NCBI GenBank assembly: GCA_050084985.1
Contig: JBITNC010000001.1
Location: forward strand, 43,772,001 to 43,836,000
Source of the DNA: Nageia nagi
Taxonomy: Eukaryota; Pinophyta
Direction of reading: 5' to 3'
Length of the DNA: 64,000 bases
Shown: in pieces, positions 32,300 to 43,995 of the stretch
How the letters are laid out: each line of letters opens with the position of its first letter
Numbering within the stretch: position 1 is the first letter of the stretch
Position numbers and translations under genes: made by a program
The notes under the pieces: model-generated
Told to the model about the DNA's origin: nothing
Databases searched by the model: none
The model's input: only the letters and a program-made list of their open reading frames with translations

Positions 32300-34049
32300 T
32301 CTATAGGAATGACATAAATATTGTATTGATACTATTATATTACACCAAGACACACTATACAAGTATGATATGAGTATATTGCATTGGTACAATTATGAAC
32401 ATTATATAAATATGATATGATCTATATAAATATTTTAGTATGTATATTTGTATACACTAAAAATATGTTATGAAATTATGTTCTAGATGTGGCATCTATA
32501 TAAAATAATAAATTACTTATACAAGAATATGAGATACTATTATGTTTCATAACATTTTTTCTAAGGGTAACTATGTCCCCTTCCAAAATATTCGATGAAC
32601 TATGTTATTCTATGTTTCTTGCATCTATCTTTCCTTTTCTTAATTGTATAGTTTTGTAATTAAAATCACTAAGTTTTTTCCTGAACCTAGGAGTTTACTT
32701 TCAAGGGAACTACTAACTATGTTTCTTTTTATAAAGTATGAAAATTAGATGGAGCTAGTTGATTTTTTCCAGTAACATTTTTCCTAAATCTAAGTACTTA
32801 GACTCTATAGAACTCATATGGTAATTAAATAGCAAGGGATGTTGAAATATGTAAATTTTATCAAGAATATTATTCCCATGTTTAAAATCTCAAACTTCAC
32901 AAGAATATGACATAGGATAATAGATCTTAGAGAATTTCTAATGTACTAAACTTTCCCAACTATAAAATACCTTGAACTAAAGGCATAATGCATGATTGAA
33001 TAGAGCCTAAAAGCATAAAAAAATTAATAATTGTTGGCAAATTGGAATCTTATAAATAACATAGCAACACATAGGACCCAAAGGAGTTAAGAGACTTTCA
33101 TGATGAGCAAAATACTCACACCAATACCTGGGTCCATCCAAACTAGATGTGGAAATGAACATGGGTCAACATCAACACACATTTCCCCATGATGTAATAA
33201 ATTGGTTACATTAGATATTGTAAATTGATATTTCATATAGGAACCATCATCCAAACAATTGATAGAGTTGTTACATATTAATCAATTAAAAGCAGTTAGA
33301 TTGGTAGTTGTAGAGTTTAGGAGAAGTAGACATTGTACAAAAGTATTGCAATCAATACCTATTATGCAAATCATTGGACATGGTTAAAATATAACTAAAT
33401 ATAAAAAGGGTAATCATATAAAGTTGCTATAAAACATCTAAATCCACCTCCTTAATGAAGAAATTATTGAGATAATTCATAACCACATCATCCACCTTGC
33501 TAGCAGTAGTAAGATACAAAAGATGGTACATAGCTATCTAGACATTAGATGTCATACTTATATAATACTCATGTAGCTTATCTCTTGATACATTATGTTC
33601 CTCTATAAATGGTTGTAAATAGATAGCTAAATGATTATACTTTGAACATTATTTCCCTCTTTATAATATAAGTACCCTCATGCTTTTAGTTTAATACAAT
33701 TAATTTTCCCTCTACCATTTGTGACTATTTAATTTGTTATATATGGAGCTATGATTGCATGTTATTATGTTTGTGGTATTATGATGCAATCATGATACCC
33801 TAATTATGGTCCAATTAATTGTTCTTGGGTCTTATTTATATGGGCTATAGCCTTGTCTAGTAGTTCCTAGGCTTCTTAGATTTGCTTTATTTCCTATTAT
33901 TTCTTTTTAGAAATTACCTTCTACTTCTTGTTGATTAAGATTGTGTAATATATGTGCCATGAACAATCTTAACCAAAGTAAATCAAGAACAAACTATGGT
34001 GACAATCTGATCTCCGGAGAAGGCCAGTTCCTTATCTATTGGGTGTAGA
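32300..34049. other. Unassigned AT-rich stretch
   Basis: I recognise no gene or array. Minus-strand translation of 33,030-33,560 is somewhat protein-like ('DGPRYWCEYFAHHE', 'LTTASKVDDVVMNYL') but matched nothing I know. Confidence 0.4.
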
Positions 34050-34240
34050 AAAAGTAATAGGAAAGGAAATAAAAGGAGTAGAGTGTGAGGAATTTAAGCA
34101 AAAGGCTTAGGGTAACAAGAGAGAAAGCAAAGTAACAGGAAAGTAACAAGAGGAAAAAGTAATAGGAAAGGAAATAAAAAGGAGTAGAGTGCGAGGAATT
34201 TAAGCAAAAAGGCTTACGGTAACAAGAGAGAAAGCAAAGG
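34050..34240. repeat. Two-unit tandem duplication, 104 bp period
   Basis: 'aaaaagtaataggaaaggaa' starts at 34,050 and 34,154, followed in both by 'ggagtagagtg(t/c)gaggaat' and 'gtaacaagagagaaagc'. The copies are about 95% alike over 85 bp, so the duplication is younger than most in the window. Confidence 0.9.
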
Positions 34241-34739
34241 TGGATCACTAGTTCAGCACAGGCTTTCACAGGGTGTGAAACCTTGGTCTGAATCTAGTGT
34301 AGCAGCTACAGTACAAGCTCTCACTCTCTAATAGTTTCCCAGCTTTACTCTACCATGTAGCAGACACAATTATACTAGCAACTCACAATTATCATTCAAG
34401 AAACAAGCCAAGCTACCACAATGTAACCAAATTAAGAATGACAATTACGAGTGCTAGATAAGAAAGGTCAAGATGGTATCATATTACTGATAAAAACTAT
34501 AGGTATTTGAGAACAAATGTAAAGAAAAATACTAGGGCTTCTGACCCCTCTTTCACTTTATTTTCATATACTTATACTGTAGTAACAACACTTACAAGAA
34601 TTGCAGAATAGAAACGTTTACAAAAATGGCTTCAAGATTCTAGCCTTCTTTTAACTGATACTACCTACATACGCCACTTGGTAGAATATTACAAAAATGG
34701 GGTAGATTGTAGATGATACAGCTTCTTGATAACTATGAT
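34241..34739. other. Unassigned stretch, LTR-like in composition
   Basis: It is less AT-rich than its neighbours and contains no coding similarity. With the flanking arrays it may be part of a long LTR, but no second copy exists in the window. Confidence 0.35.
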
Positions 34740-35430
34740 CTGACCTCTCACTGACCTCATCTCTTCCAGGGTATTCTATTTACTAGCTCCAGCTATTCAA
34801 TCTCTCTTTGCTGACCTCATCACTTTCGGGACCTGATTTCATTCAAAAATGTGAACATTGTCCTCCCCATGATGTCATCTTCATACTTCTAGAATGCTCT
34901 ACTCATCAAATCTTGCTATTTAATCACTCACTGCTGACCTCATCATCTTTGGAACCTGGTCTTTACCAAAATGTGACTCTCTTATCCTCTGTGATGTCAT
35001 CATTTTATTTCGGAATGCTTTACTTTTGGAACACTTAATTTGCAGGCTTCGGCTTCTTCAATTATCTCTTGCTGACCTCACCTCCTTTGAAACCTAGGCT
35101 TTTCCACAACTAAGCTTTATCATTTCATTTTGGAACACTTTATCTACTGACTCTGGCCTTTTTAATCACCCCTTGCTGACCTCATCATCTCCGAAACCTG
35201 ATCTTTACCAAAACATGACTATCTTATCATCTATGATGTCATCATTTTATTCCGGAATGCTTTACTTTTGGAACATTTAATTTGCGGGCTCCAACTTCTT
35301 CAATTATCTCTTGCTGACCTCACCTCCTCTGGAACCTGAGCTTTTCCACAATTGAGCTTTATCCTTTCTTCTATGACATCATCATTTCATTCTAGAACGC
35401 TTTATCTACTGAATCTGACCTATTTTGTTT
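34740..35430. repeat. Tandem repeat array with higher-order dimer period of about 242 bp
   Basis: The phrase 'ttgctgacctca' (with small variants) occurs at about 34,810, 34,932, 35,069, 35,174 and 35,311, with a weaker one at 34,743. Spacings alternate at about 105-122 and 137 bp, so positions two apart are about 242 bp apart and match best ('cctcatcatct' type versus 'cctcacctcct' type). The words 'atgatgtcatca' and 'ggaatgctttac' recur in the units. The two apparent frames here are repeat products. Confidence 0.85.
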
Positions 35431-36109
35431 GCTCTAGAAAAACTCCTGGGGATCTTAAAATGAACTCATGATTGCAAGTAAAGTACATTGGGGCTTTAAT
35501 AAAGAATTTATTATGTATGAATATACACTTCTTCTTCCTATTAATGTTTATTATTTTATGTTTGTAATTCTTGATTTATTTCTTCCACAAACTTTTGAAC
35601 TTTAAAATAGAAGGAGTTGACCTATTTTGGAGATTTAAAAGGGATATTAAATCACTAATGCACTATCCCACCATCATGTTCATTCAAAAATCACTACTTG
35701 AATAATCAAATGCAACTCAAAAAAATGATGGAGTCATTAGGGTTGCACTATTATGATCAACAATAGTAGGTTTATTTTTAGCACACCGAATGAGACACTC
35801 TATTCCCACTACATAAAGGTGTGATTTTATAGTTAAAGCCATATTTATGCTAAAACACTTTTATAATTTGAGCTAAAAATCTTATTAATGACTCTACTAT
35901 CAAAACAACTATTTTTAGAAGAGCCTTGGTACCTTCATAACATAGACTTACTAAAAGTGCTACTAGAAATGTTCAACAACCTAGATTCTTGTAACTCCTA
36001 ATTCTTGTTAGAAGGATTAGAAGAAGATATAATCCCATTTCTTTAAGTAGATCCCCTTTATGAGTTTCTCTATTAAGAAGTACATTTGTTCCTCCTATCT
36101 TTAATATGG
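35431..36109. other. Unassigned leader-like stretch before a gypsy gag
   Basis: No clear PBS or LTR boundary was found, and no gene is seen. Confidence 0.35.
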
Positions 36110-36189
36110 CTCAAGGAAGTTTTATGATACCCAAAATGATATTCCTAATTGGAATGGTGTCAGCCCATTTGTGATACTAGTTGGTTCAC

Positions 36190-36911
36190 TTGAGATTCCT
36201 CCAATAGCTATGAAAATACTACCTAAGTATGATGGAAGTGGAAAAATCCTTATGAACATTTCCAAGATGTATATTTTATTCATAGCACCCTAAATATCAA
36301 TTATGATATAGTCATATTGAGAATTTTATCATTCTTCTTTATTGACAAAGTTACTGAATGGTTTAAAAATTACTTTTCTAGTCCATAAGAACATGGGAAG
36401 ACTTGTGTAGAGCCCTAGAAAATCATTTTAATGGAGATGGAGATGAATTTTTTTTATGCAATAAACTCATTACTATTAAAATACATCCTTAAGAAATTGC
36501 AGATAATTTCAACTCAAGGTTTGAAAAGACCTAAAAAAGAATTCTAGTAATAATTAGACCAAATGTTGATCATATTTTCATATACTTTAGAAAAGATTTT
36601 CATCCAAACATAGCTTTGAAAATTACTATATTTGAATAAACTCTTCTCGAAGCATATCAATTTGCTAAAAGAGTTGAGGTGAATTTGATGGCTAGTGTAA
36701 AGTTGCCTCCCAAAGAAGTAATGCCTAATTTCCCTAACTTAGCCCATAAGAATTCTCAAATTCTAAATTCTAACCCTACAGTATCAATATTACCTCCTCC
36801 ACCACCAAAAATCCCATACCTATCTCAAGCACTCATGTTACCTTCTCCTTTAATTGTAAACATAAATACCTATTTTAAGATTAGTAAAGGATTCAACAAC
36901 TGGACATGATC
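36190..36911 (+). pseudogene. Gypsy gag
   Basis: Across frames it reads 'IPPIAMKILPKYDGSGKNPY', 'EHFQDVYFIHST' and 'KVTEWFKNYFSS', a capsid core. Then come 'ITKIHPXEIADNFNSRFEKT'-like wording and 'EAYQFAKRVEVNLMASVKLP', with a proline-rich tail in the frame 36,679-36,909. It would form the particle that packages the RNA. It is broken by several stops. Confidence 0.65.
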
Positions 36912-37199
36912 ATGAGAAATCTAACAAATCAAATCATACTTATAGGAAGGTAGAAAAACAATCTAGCATATAATATGCCTAAATAGATGTTTCCAAAAAA
37001 AATCCTCGATATCAAACTTCTAATGATCAAACCTCTTCTTCTCCTAAGATAATTATGATATCTACATCAACTTCTGAATCTATTTCATTTGGGATGACTA
37101 AATGGTTTTCTCCTTTTATTGATCCTCACTCACCTAACTCATGCATAGTTTATTAGCATCAATATTTAGGTATGCATTATGACCAAATGGTGGAATATC

Positions 37200-38408
37200 C
37201 TATGTGTATGAAATAATAAAAAATTACTATTGATCTAATGTCAAATGTGATAATGATAAATTTGCAAGTACCTATGGTCATTGCTGATCAAACAACAAAT
37301 GTAAATATGAGAGCTTAAACATATGCAGTACCTTAATAGGCCATTGATACTATAAGAAATATGTCTAATGCTAAAAGAACTAAAGTTATGATACAACCAA
37401 TAATAAATATTTTAATTTCAAAAAAATAACATATACCAAAAAAGATCTCATAAGCCCCAAAAAAGGCTCCTATGATACAAAAATCAATAGCATCTAGAAT
37501 TCAACCTGCTAGAATTCAAATACATCTTATTGAAAAGGCAAATTTATCTCTAGAAGCTTCTAAATAGGAAAAGGATAAATTTATTGTACCCAAATATCCA
37601 TACAAGGGTAATAATACATTAGAATTAATTAAGTTAACTCTTCTTGTATCATATAATACTATGGAAGAATTAAAAAGAACTCTAGCAAAGATATCTATGT
37701 TTGATGCATTGATAATTCCTAGTCAGATGGACTTATTTCAAGAATAATTGAGAATGAAAAATAATAAAACATAATACTTTGAATACTATGGTAATAATGC
37801 CATGTTGGCTAATGTAGAATTTCCCCCACTAACCCCTATAAGTGTGGTTAGACCTCATCCATTATATATTTCTTTAATATTTGAAGGATGAATTGTACAT
37901 AATTGTCTTATAGATACTAGACCTACTAGCACTGTAATGCTTAAAACCATAGCTAAAGAAATAAATTTGTATTATACAATATGTATGGAAGGTGTATTAT
38001 AGCTAGACTCAACACCTATAGATGTGGTTGGATGTGTCAAACATGTGAATATGGCTTTGACCCATTTTACACAACTCTTAGTTCCTTAGGACATCATTAT
38101 GGTAGATTTATTACCTTTGTTTTTCCTTTTACTCTCTAGAGAGTTCACTGCAAGACTAGGAGAATTCCTTACACATTTAGAAATCCCATTTGGGAATAAT
38201 AGAGTTAAGATTTATAATGAGGGATTGAACTCTATTCACTTGAAAATAATACATAAGGATAATTCAATTAATGTATCAAATATCATGTATATTATTCAAG
38301 TAGATGAAGGTAGGGAAGATTACATAGTAACTATTGTTGGGATGGAAACTATTATTTGTATGAAAATTCTCAAATCATTTCCATATATAAGGAAAATTAA
38401 AAAGATGT
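37200..38408 (+). pseudogene. Gypsy spacer and aspartic protease trace
   Basis: After a decayed spacer ('SMFDALIIPSQMDLFQE' near 37,700), the sequence at about 37,904-37,960 reads 'LIDTRPTSTVMLKTIAKEI'. This occupies the place of a retropepsin active site, which normally has D-T/S-G; the aspartate and threonine are present and glycine is replaced by arginine. The frame 38,099-38,449 then gives 116 codons with 'LTHLEIPFGNNRVKIYNEG', the linker to the RNase H that follows without a gap. Confidence 0.55.
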
Positions 38409-38757
38409 TTGGATTCTATATTTTGATGGTGCAATATGTAAATATGTAACTGGTGCTCGTATAGTATTCAAAAGTCCTAAAGCAGGTTACAAAACCTACA
38501 CTAATAATGTAGCTAAATATAAGGCTCCTTGCCTTGGAATGACTCAAGCTACAAAAATATGGATAATATAATTAACATATATGGTTATTATGAACTTGTT
38601 ATAATACAAGTCACAAACAAATGTAGTGTAAAGCATCATTATATAAAGTATTATAGGAATAGAGTATGGGACTTGATGGAGTCTTTTATTGTTATAAAAT
38701 TCATACTTATCCCTATAAAGCATAATCAAATTGTTGATTATTTAGCTATATAAGGAG
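38409..38757 (+). pseudogene. RNase H domain placed upstream of RT
   Basis: The first block reads 'FWILYFDGAICKYVTGARIV' (frame ending the protease ORF, then one shift) and 'NNVAKYKAPCLGM', corresponding to the first Asp and the NN-x-AEYEA site, where Glu has become Lys. The frame 38,529-38,753 continues 'NIYGYYELVIIQVTNKCSVK', where the usual GDSELVV reads GYYELVI, then 'YYRNRVWDLMESF' and 'IPIKHNQIVDYLA'. All motifs of an RNase H are in order, but two acidic residues are lost. Its position before RT is unusual for gypsy elements. Confidence 0.75.
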
Positions 38758-39179
38758 CAATATTTAATACTACTCATTACATTATAGGTACTATAGGAAT
38801 CAAGGTATTAATAGGCCTTCAATACCATACATATAAAATTAATAGAAAGTTTTTTATTGTAACAAATAGGTGCTTAACTTTCTTATTGATAATATTGTAA
38901 ATCATATGGTGAGAACTCAAGACATTCTAGAATGCTTCCAAGAACAAGATGCTATTTAGCTTAAATAATGCAATTCCTAAAGGATTAATATCATTTGAAA
39001 TATTATTTGATTCAAATGATCTATGTGTTACAAAAATGCTTTCATTGGAAAAGTTGTCTCACAAAGAAATAGAGATTGAGGTTGGAAGGAAAACAAAAAT
39101 TAGTTTAGAATGTACATTAGAGGAACAAGAGTTAGTGTTGCATTTATGAAAAGATTTTATTGATATCATTGTATGTACA
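38758..39179 (+). pseudogene. Linker between RNase H and RT
   Basis: The open frame 38,949-39,149 reads 'NAIPKGLISFEILFDSNDLC' and then 'IEIEVGRKTKISLECTLEE', continuing into 'FIDIIVCTYDDLNTYV', the usual N-terminal approach to a gypsy RT. I know of no enzymatic motif in this spacer. Confidence 0.55.
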
Positions 39180-40025
39180 TATGATGATCTTAATACCTAT
39201 GTCCAAAATTTTATTTGGCGTATAATAAAACTTGTTCTAGGCATTAAACCATATAAACAAAAGTAGAGATTAGTCAACCCAAAGATATAAGTAGCTATCG
39301 AGCAAAAAATATTTAAGTTTCTTGATACAAAGATTATTTATCCTATCAAAAATTAAACTTAGATTACTAATCTAGTTCTTGTTAGGAAGAATAATGGTGA
39401 AAAATGGCAATGTGTGGATTTCTATAATCTAAATCAGATGTCTCTCAAAAAGCATTATCCTCTTCCTTCTATGGAACAAATCTTGCAAATAGCAATAGGA
39501 TCATATTATTTTTGAATGATTGATGGATTTTTTAGCTTCAATAAAATATGATTTAAATATTAATATCAACACAAAACAGCTTTTACCACCAAATGGAAGA
39601 CTTTTTCTTTTCAAAGAATGCCATTTGGATTAGCTAATGCTGGGGAAACTTTTCAAAGAGTAATACACCATGCATTTGGTGAGTTGATAAAGAAAATTAT
39701 TTTGGTTTATTTGGATGATATTAGTGTGTTTTATAAATCCAAGAAGGATCATGTAGATCATCTTTAGCAAGTTTTTGTAAAATGTAGATTATTTGGGATA
39801 TCATTAAATTCAAACAAATCAATCTTTATGGTTGATCAAGGAAAATTTATAGGGCATATAGTGTTTCAAGAAGGATTTTCTATTGATCAAGACAAATTTA
39901 AAGAAATAGAAGCAATTCCTTTTCCTTCCAATAAGAAATGCTACAATCATTTTTAGGACAAGTCAATTTTATCAAGAAATTTATTAATGATTTCTTAGGA
40001 AATATTGCATCTATAAATGCAATGT
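39180..40025 (+). pseudogene. Gypsy reverse transcriptase, nearly complete fingers and palm
   Basis: The domain reads in order 'ITNLVLVRKNNGEKWQCVDF', 'YNLNQMSLKKHYPLPSMEQI', 'MIDGFFSFNKI' (motif A Asp in place), 'TAFTTKWKTFSFQRMPFGLA' and 'NAGETFQRVIHHAFGELIKK'. It continues with 'LVYLDDISVFYKSKKDHVDH' (YLDD intact at about 39,708-39,719), 'CRLFGISLNSNKSIFM' and 'GKFIGHIVFQEGFSIDQDKF'. It breaks off after 'QVNFIKKFINDFL'. This is the best-preserved polymerase core in the window, with few stops. Confidence 0.85.
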
Positions 40026-40099
40026 TGAAAAATGATGCACAATTTTCTTAGTTTTAACAAGAAAAATTAAGCTTTTTATAATATCAAAAAGGCTATTAT

Positions 40100-40330
40100 T
40101 AGAGCCCCTATGTATCTTTTAAAATGGGTGACCTGGTATTAAAATAGGATGAAGATTGAGCAAAACTCAAAAAGTACCAAAAGTTTGATTCATGTTGGTC
40201 TAGGTATGTGATAATTTATTTCCTAGAAACTAATGCATTCAAGCTAACAGATGTACCCAAACTCCAAGAGCTTCCCATCCCAGTGAATGGGGTCCAATTG
40301 AAAAGTTATCATGCAAGTTAAAATGCTAGC
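40100..40330 (+). pseudogene. Integrase C-terminal end fused to truncated RT
   Basis: From about 40,110 the frame reads 'SFKMGDLVLK', 'KKYQKFDSCWSRYVI', 'LETNAFKLTDVPKLQELPIP' and 'VNGVQLKSYHAS'. This is the end of a gypsy integrase (GD-x-VL, K-F-x-x-x-W-x-G-P-Y, PVNG-x-x-LK-x-Y). It follows RT with only about 80 bp between, so RT thumb, classical RNase H (if any) and about 1.5 kb of integrase are deleted. Confidence 0.7.
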
Positions 40331-40929
40331 TAGCATATGTAAAATAATATTATAAATTGGCATGGCATAGGATTAGTAAGAAGTATTAATTGATAGTGTG
40401 TATAGAATGTATTTTTTTGCATAAAATAATAGGAAACATATTTTTGCAGTATCCTAGTATAGCAAAGAGATCCAAACCCTCCATTTTTTTATGCATCATC
40501 TAGATTGGTAAGTGTTAGAAGATTTTTAAGCTCAAAAATCATTGTTAATGATATAAATCCAAAAATAAACTAGGTTAAGTTCATTGGAACCTAAGTTCTC
40601 ATAAATACAATATTCAAACAAGCTAAAAACCCAAGCATTTTACAACAATATTAAAGAATTCTACAAAAACTACAAAAATCATAAAAATTGAGAGTGATAC
40701 AAAGAAACAAAATGAATAAGAGGATATGGCCTAATCTATATAGGGAATGGAAAATATGTCAAAAGTTCAGAAAGTCATACCCATGAAAGAGAGAAAGATC
40801 TATATAATAACTTATCATGGATGGAGAACTAAAAGAGGAAAAAATTAGATACCTAGAGAATGGACCCAAGTAACCCATACTCTATGATGTATACGAAATG
40901 ATCAAAGAAAATAATTAGGATTCTAGCAG
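40331..40929. other. Unassigned stretch after gypsy element
   Basis: It may contain the gypsy 3' noncoding region and part of the next LTR. I cannot place boundaries. Confidence 0.35.
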
Positions 40930-41333
40930 AACTAAAAAGGGGTTTTACCTTAAATACCATAAGATTTACTAAAATAAAAAATAACCATAAACTTGTAATG
41001 CATCAAATAAAGAAAATGGAATAATATAATCAGATTAATAACAATTAACAAAATAGAATAACTTTATTGATAGTAATACAAATCACAAGATGCTTAAAGG
41101 GGGGCTTCCTCCTTATAATTGAAATGTAAAAATGATTTTTCTAAGATGCTCTCTTTACCCCTATTACAAGTATTTATAGTCCTCCTACCCTGATTGATGA
41201 TTTACATTCAAAATGATGCTTCACCTTACAAAATATGATGGTCCACATTATAAGCCAATGCAATAAAATAATTAAATTAGCTAAAATATAAATAATCCTA
41301 AGTAAATGTTAGATGTGGGATTCTAATATGACA
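40930..41333 (-). repeat. Putative 3' LTR of a minus-strand chromovirus
   Basis: On the minus strand the purine tract CCAAGAGGGG is followed by TGTCATATTAGAATCCCAC, a good LTR start, at 41,333. Further inside, 'AATAAAG' lies at about 41,065 in a position fit for polyadenylation. The inner boundary (about 40,930) is only a guess because no second copy is present. Confidence 0.45.
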
Positions 41334-42700
41334 CCCCTCTTGGAAAGCAACTTTATTCTTAAAAATGGGAATTTAGAAACTCCTATTGAATCTCACGTAA
41401 TTTTTTCCACTTTTCATCTTCATGTGTGCTAGCCCCCACCACTGAATCAAAACTTGAGATATAATGCAATGATGAAGGTTGAGGATCCATTTTTCTAAAA
41501 TTACTTAGGTTTAATCTTGATGGAGCCATCATCAGTGAATTCTAGTAAATCTAATTGAATTTGAACCTATGATCCCAATACCTTTTTTATACATGAAACA
41601 TGAAATATGATATGAACCTTGGAGGAAATTGGTAACTCCATCTTACAAGAAATAGGTACAATACATTAGAGAACTTTGTAAGGGACATAAAATTTTGAAG
41701 CCAATTTGTAAGGACCCTTAATCTTCAAGGATTTCTATCTATATAGATGAAGGTGTAGGAAGATCATATCACCTTATTGAGATTCTCATTCCACATGATT
41801 CTGATCATCTAGTTTCTACATTTGGTTTTGATAAATACTCAAATTATCTTGAAGAAGATGAAGAATATATGCCCAAGTATGTAAATCAATATTAACTACT
41901 TGGATCTTCATGCTACCTAAGATATATTTTGCCACTATGGATGGTGCCTAACCATATAATGGTTCATATTGTGTCATCTAAATAGCTATATTGTATGAGG
42001 TATTATATCACCATTCTACGAAAGGAAGCCATTTTACCTAATGAACTGGTTGGGTTGATGCAAAACAAAACAAATAGATTTCCAAGCACTTCTTAAAAAT
42101 TTTAGACTAACCATCTATTTAGGGGTGATAGGTTGAAATCATTATGAGTTGATTTCCTTATAGCTTGAAATATTGTTGTTAAAATTTGTTAATAATGTAG
42201 GGTCTTGATCACTAACTATGATAGAGAGAATACCATGAAGCTTAAAAATATTATCAATAAAAAATTGGGACACATTGGTAGCTTTAAATGGATATGCTAA
42301 AGAATAAAAGTGTGCATAATTATACAACTAATCAGCTACCACCAAAATAATTGATTTACCTTGAGACTTGATATGACCTTCAAAAGTCCATTAAAATATC
42401 ATTCCAAGTGTAGCTTGGGATAGGTAAGGCCTAAAGTAAACCATAAGTGCTAATCATTTCACCTCTCTACCATTGATATACATCACATTTGATAACAAAT
42501 TTCTTGATGTTCTATAACATTTTATCATAATTAAAATATTGATCCACTCTTTTATAGGTTTTGAGAAACCTCAAGTGTCCAATTGATTGTGCAAACATGC
42601 AGTTCCTAAAGTATTGCTTCTTAATAGGAAGAACTGGATGGTAATGTAATGTATCCTTTGAATTTTAAAACTCCATCTTTGATCCATAAACTATAAGATT
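41334..42700 (-). pseudogene. Chromovirus integrase with chromodomain end
   Basis: The core begins near 42,400 with 'EGHIKSQGKSIILVVAD' and the open frame 42,142-42,327: 'NYAHFYSLAYPFKATNVSQF' and 'KLHGILSIIVSDQDPTLLT' (second catalytic Asp present as SDQD). Lower down are 'LASKFYVPYKVL', 'FHVSCIKKVLGS'-type wording near 41,600-41,560 (frames mixed), and 'QVLIQWWGLAHMKMKSG' followed in a shifted frame by 'EDEKWKKLREIQ'. The last two are the core of a chromodomain (VLI-x-W...W-E), which directs insertion to marked chromatin. The upstream RT was displaced by the LTR that begins near 42.7 kb. Confidence 0.75.
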
Positions 42701-42719
42701 ACAATTTTCAATTTAATCT

Positions 42720-43829
42720 TTACTCATGAATCAATTCACACTTAAAATAATTAAGTACTTCTAAAGGGAATTTAGGAAATAAATTGTAAACATAGAGAAG
42801 AGCAAAAGCATTCACCAAAGAAGAGACAAGAAGATTTATCTTGGTTCACCCAATGTGGGCTACATCCAACTCAAAATCTCTCTACTATCAATGGGGAGAA
42901 TCACTTTACAAGGCCTCCAAGGTCCTTCAAAACCTCCTCTCACATTCACAATACACTCCTAGCTCTGAAAATCATAACAAAATTGAAACACTTCCCAAAA
43001 TTCTCCTTTTTTTCCCCCCTTCTATCCAATTTGCTCCCATTTTATACAATTTTTGGAGCTAAAATTGGAGATAATTACAACAAATAAATCCAACAAAAAA
43101 CCTATTTTTAGATACCCATTAACCTCCTTGATCTTCTTTTCAAATTTGGGCTCAATTGGTTGCAAAAATCTCCTAAAAATGAGCTTTAAAATGAAAAACA
43201 TGCTCTCTAAACTATATAGGCCTACAAGATAAACTCAGCCCAAAAATAGGACCTTAGGAAAATCAAAAATCATGAAAAATCTTTGAAAAACACCAAAATA
43301 TGTTAAAATACTCTAAAAATAGGTGGGTGTGTTATGGTGGCGACATGTGGCACATTCTAGATAGAAGTCAAATGGTCAACATGCAGCTTACTAATTGGTC
43401 AGGTAGTACATGCAGGTGGCTAGCGAGTTGGCATGGATGGGTCGATGGTCTGGGTTGGTAGGTCGCATGGGCAGGTTACACATGTGGATGGTTGGCAAGC
43501 TTGCGTGCGTCAATCTGACACTTTGACTTCCATGTAGATCTGACCTCTAATGTGGCCTACATGGTGGTAGATGAGTAGTAGATGGGTCAGATGGTGGCAA
43601 GCAAGTTGACTGGGCTCCCATGTGGTCTCCATGGTGGCATGCAGGTCCTGCCAATTTGATTTTTTTTTTTCAAAAAAATACTCAAACTGGATTTAATGCC
43701 ATAACTTTCACATACGAACTCAGATTCTCGATCCGAAAGAAGCATCAAAAAGCTAAAGATAAGATGATCACAATGAATACACTAAAATGGAGATTATTGA
43801 ATGTTTAAGGGATCCAAATTTTTGGATCA
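42720..43829 (-). repeat. Putative 3' LTR of gypsy element at 43.8-48.1 kb, with GC-richer patch
   Basis: On the minus strand AGTGGGGAGGAA precedes TGATCCAAAAATTTGG at 43,829, a normal purine tract and LTR start. The region down to about 42,720 has no coding sense, and its far end ('GGGTGAACCAAGATAAATC' near 42,850) resembles ends of plant gypsy LTRs. The length of about 1.1 kb is plausible. It interrupts the chromovirus integrase. A patch at 43,320-43,660 is much richer in G and C than anything around it. Confidence 0.5.
43320..43660. other. GC-richer island
   Basis: About 340 bp with many TGG, CATG and GGTC words, approaching or exceeding 50% G+C by eye against about 30% nearby. It lies inside the putative LTR. 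The plus-strand frame 43,620-43,808 starts in it but resembles nothing. Confidence 0.7.
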
Positions 43830-43995
43830 TTCCTCCCCACTAAGAGAGAGCTTTTGTCCCCAAAAGCATTTAGAATGATAGAATGAGGTGAGGGTAGAGC
43901 TCCCTCACCCAATCAACTGCATACCACTTGGCCTTGTGTGGATGTTGGCCCTTCACTCCAATACACCATACCTCATATATGCCACTACAATATGA

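Larger units (their letters stand above)
36110..40330 (+). mobile_element. Ty3/gypsy remnant with RNase H before RT and an internal deletion
   Basis: Plus-strand order: gag (36.2-36.9 kb), spacer and protease trace (37.2-38.4 kb), RNase H (38.41-38.76 kb), linker (38.95-39.25 kb), RT (39.2-40.02 kb), then an abrupt join to an integrase C-terminus (40.1-40.33 kb). Classical RNase H and the integrase core are absent. I found no LTRs. Many stops interrupt all parts. Confidence 0.75.

Noticed and set aside
33030-33560. Minus-strand coding-like wording
   Set aside because: There are frequent stops and no recognisable motif. It is kept only as a remark in the unassigned stretch.
34036-34269. 77-codon minus-strand Phe/Leu/Tyr-rich frame
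   Set aside because: It covers a 104-bp tandem duplication, and its repetitive sequence reflects that.
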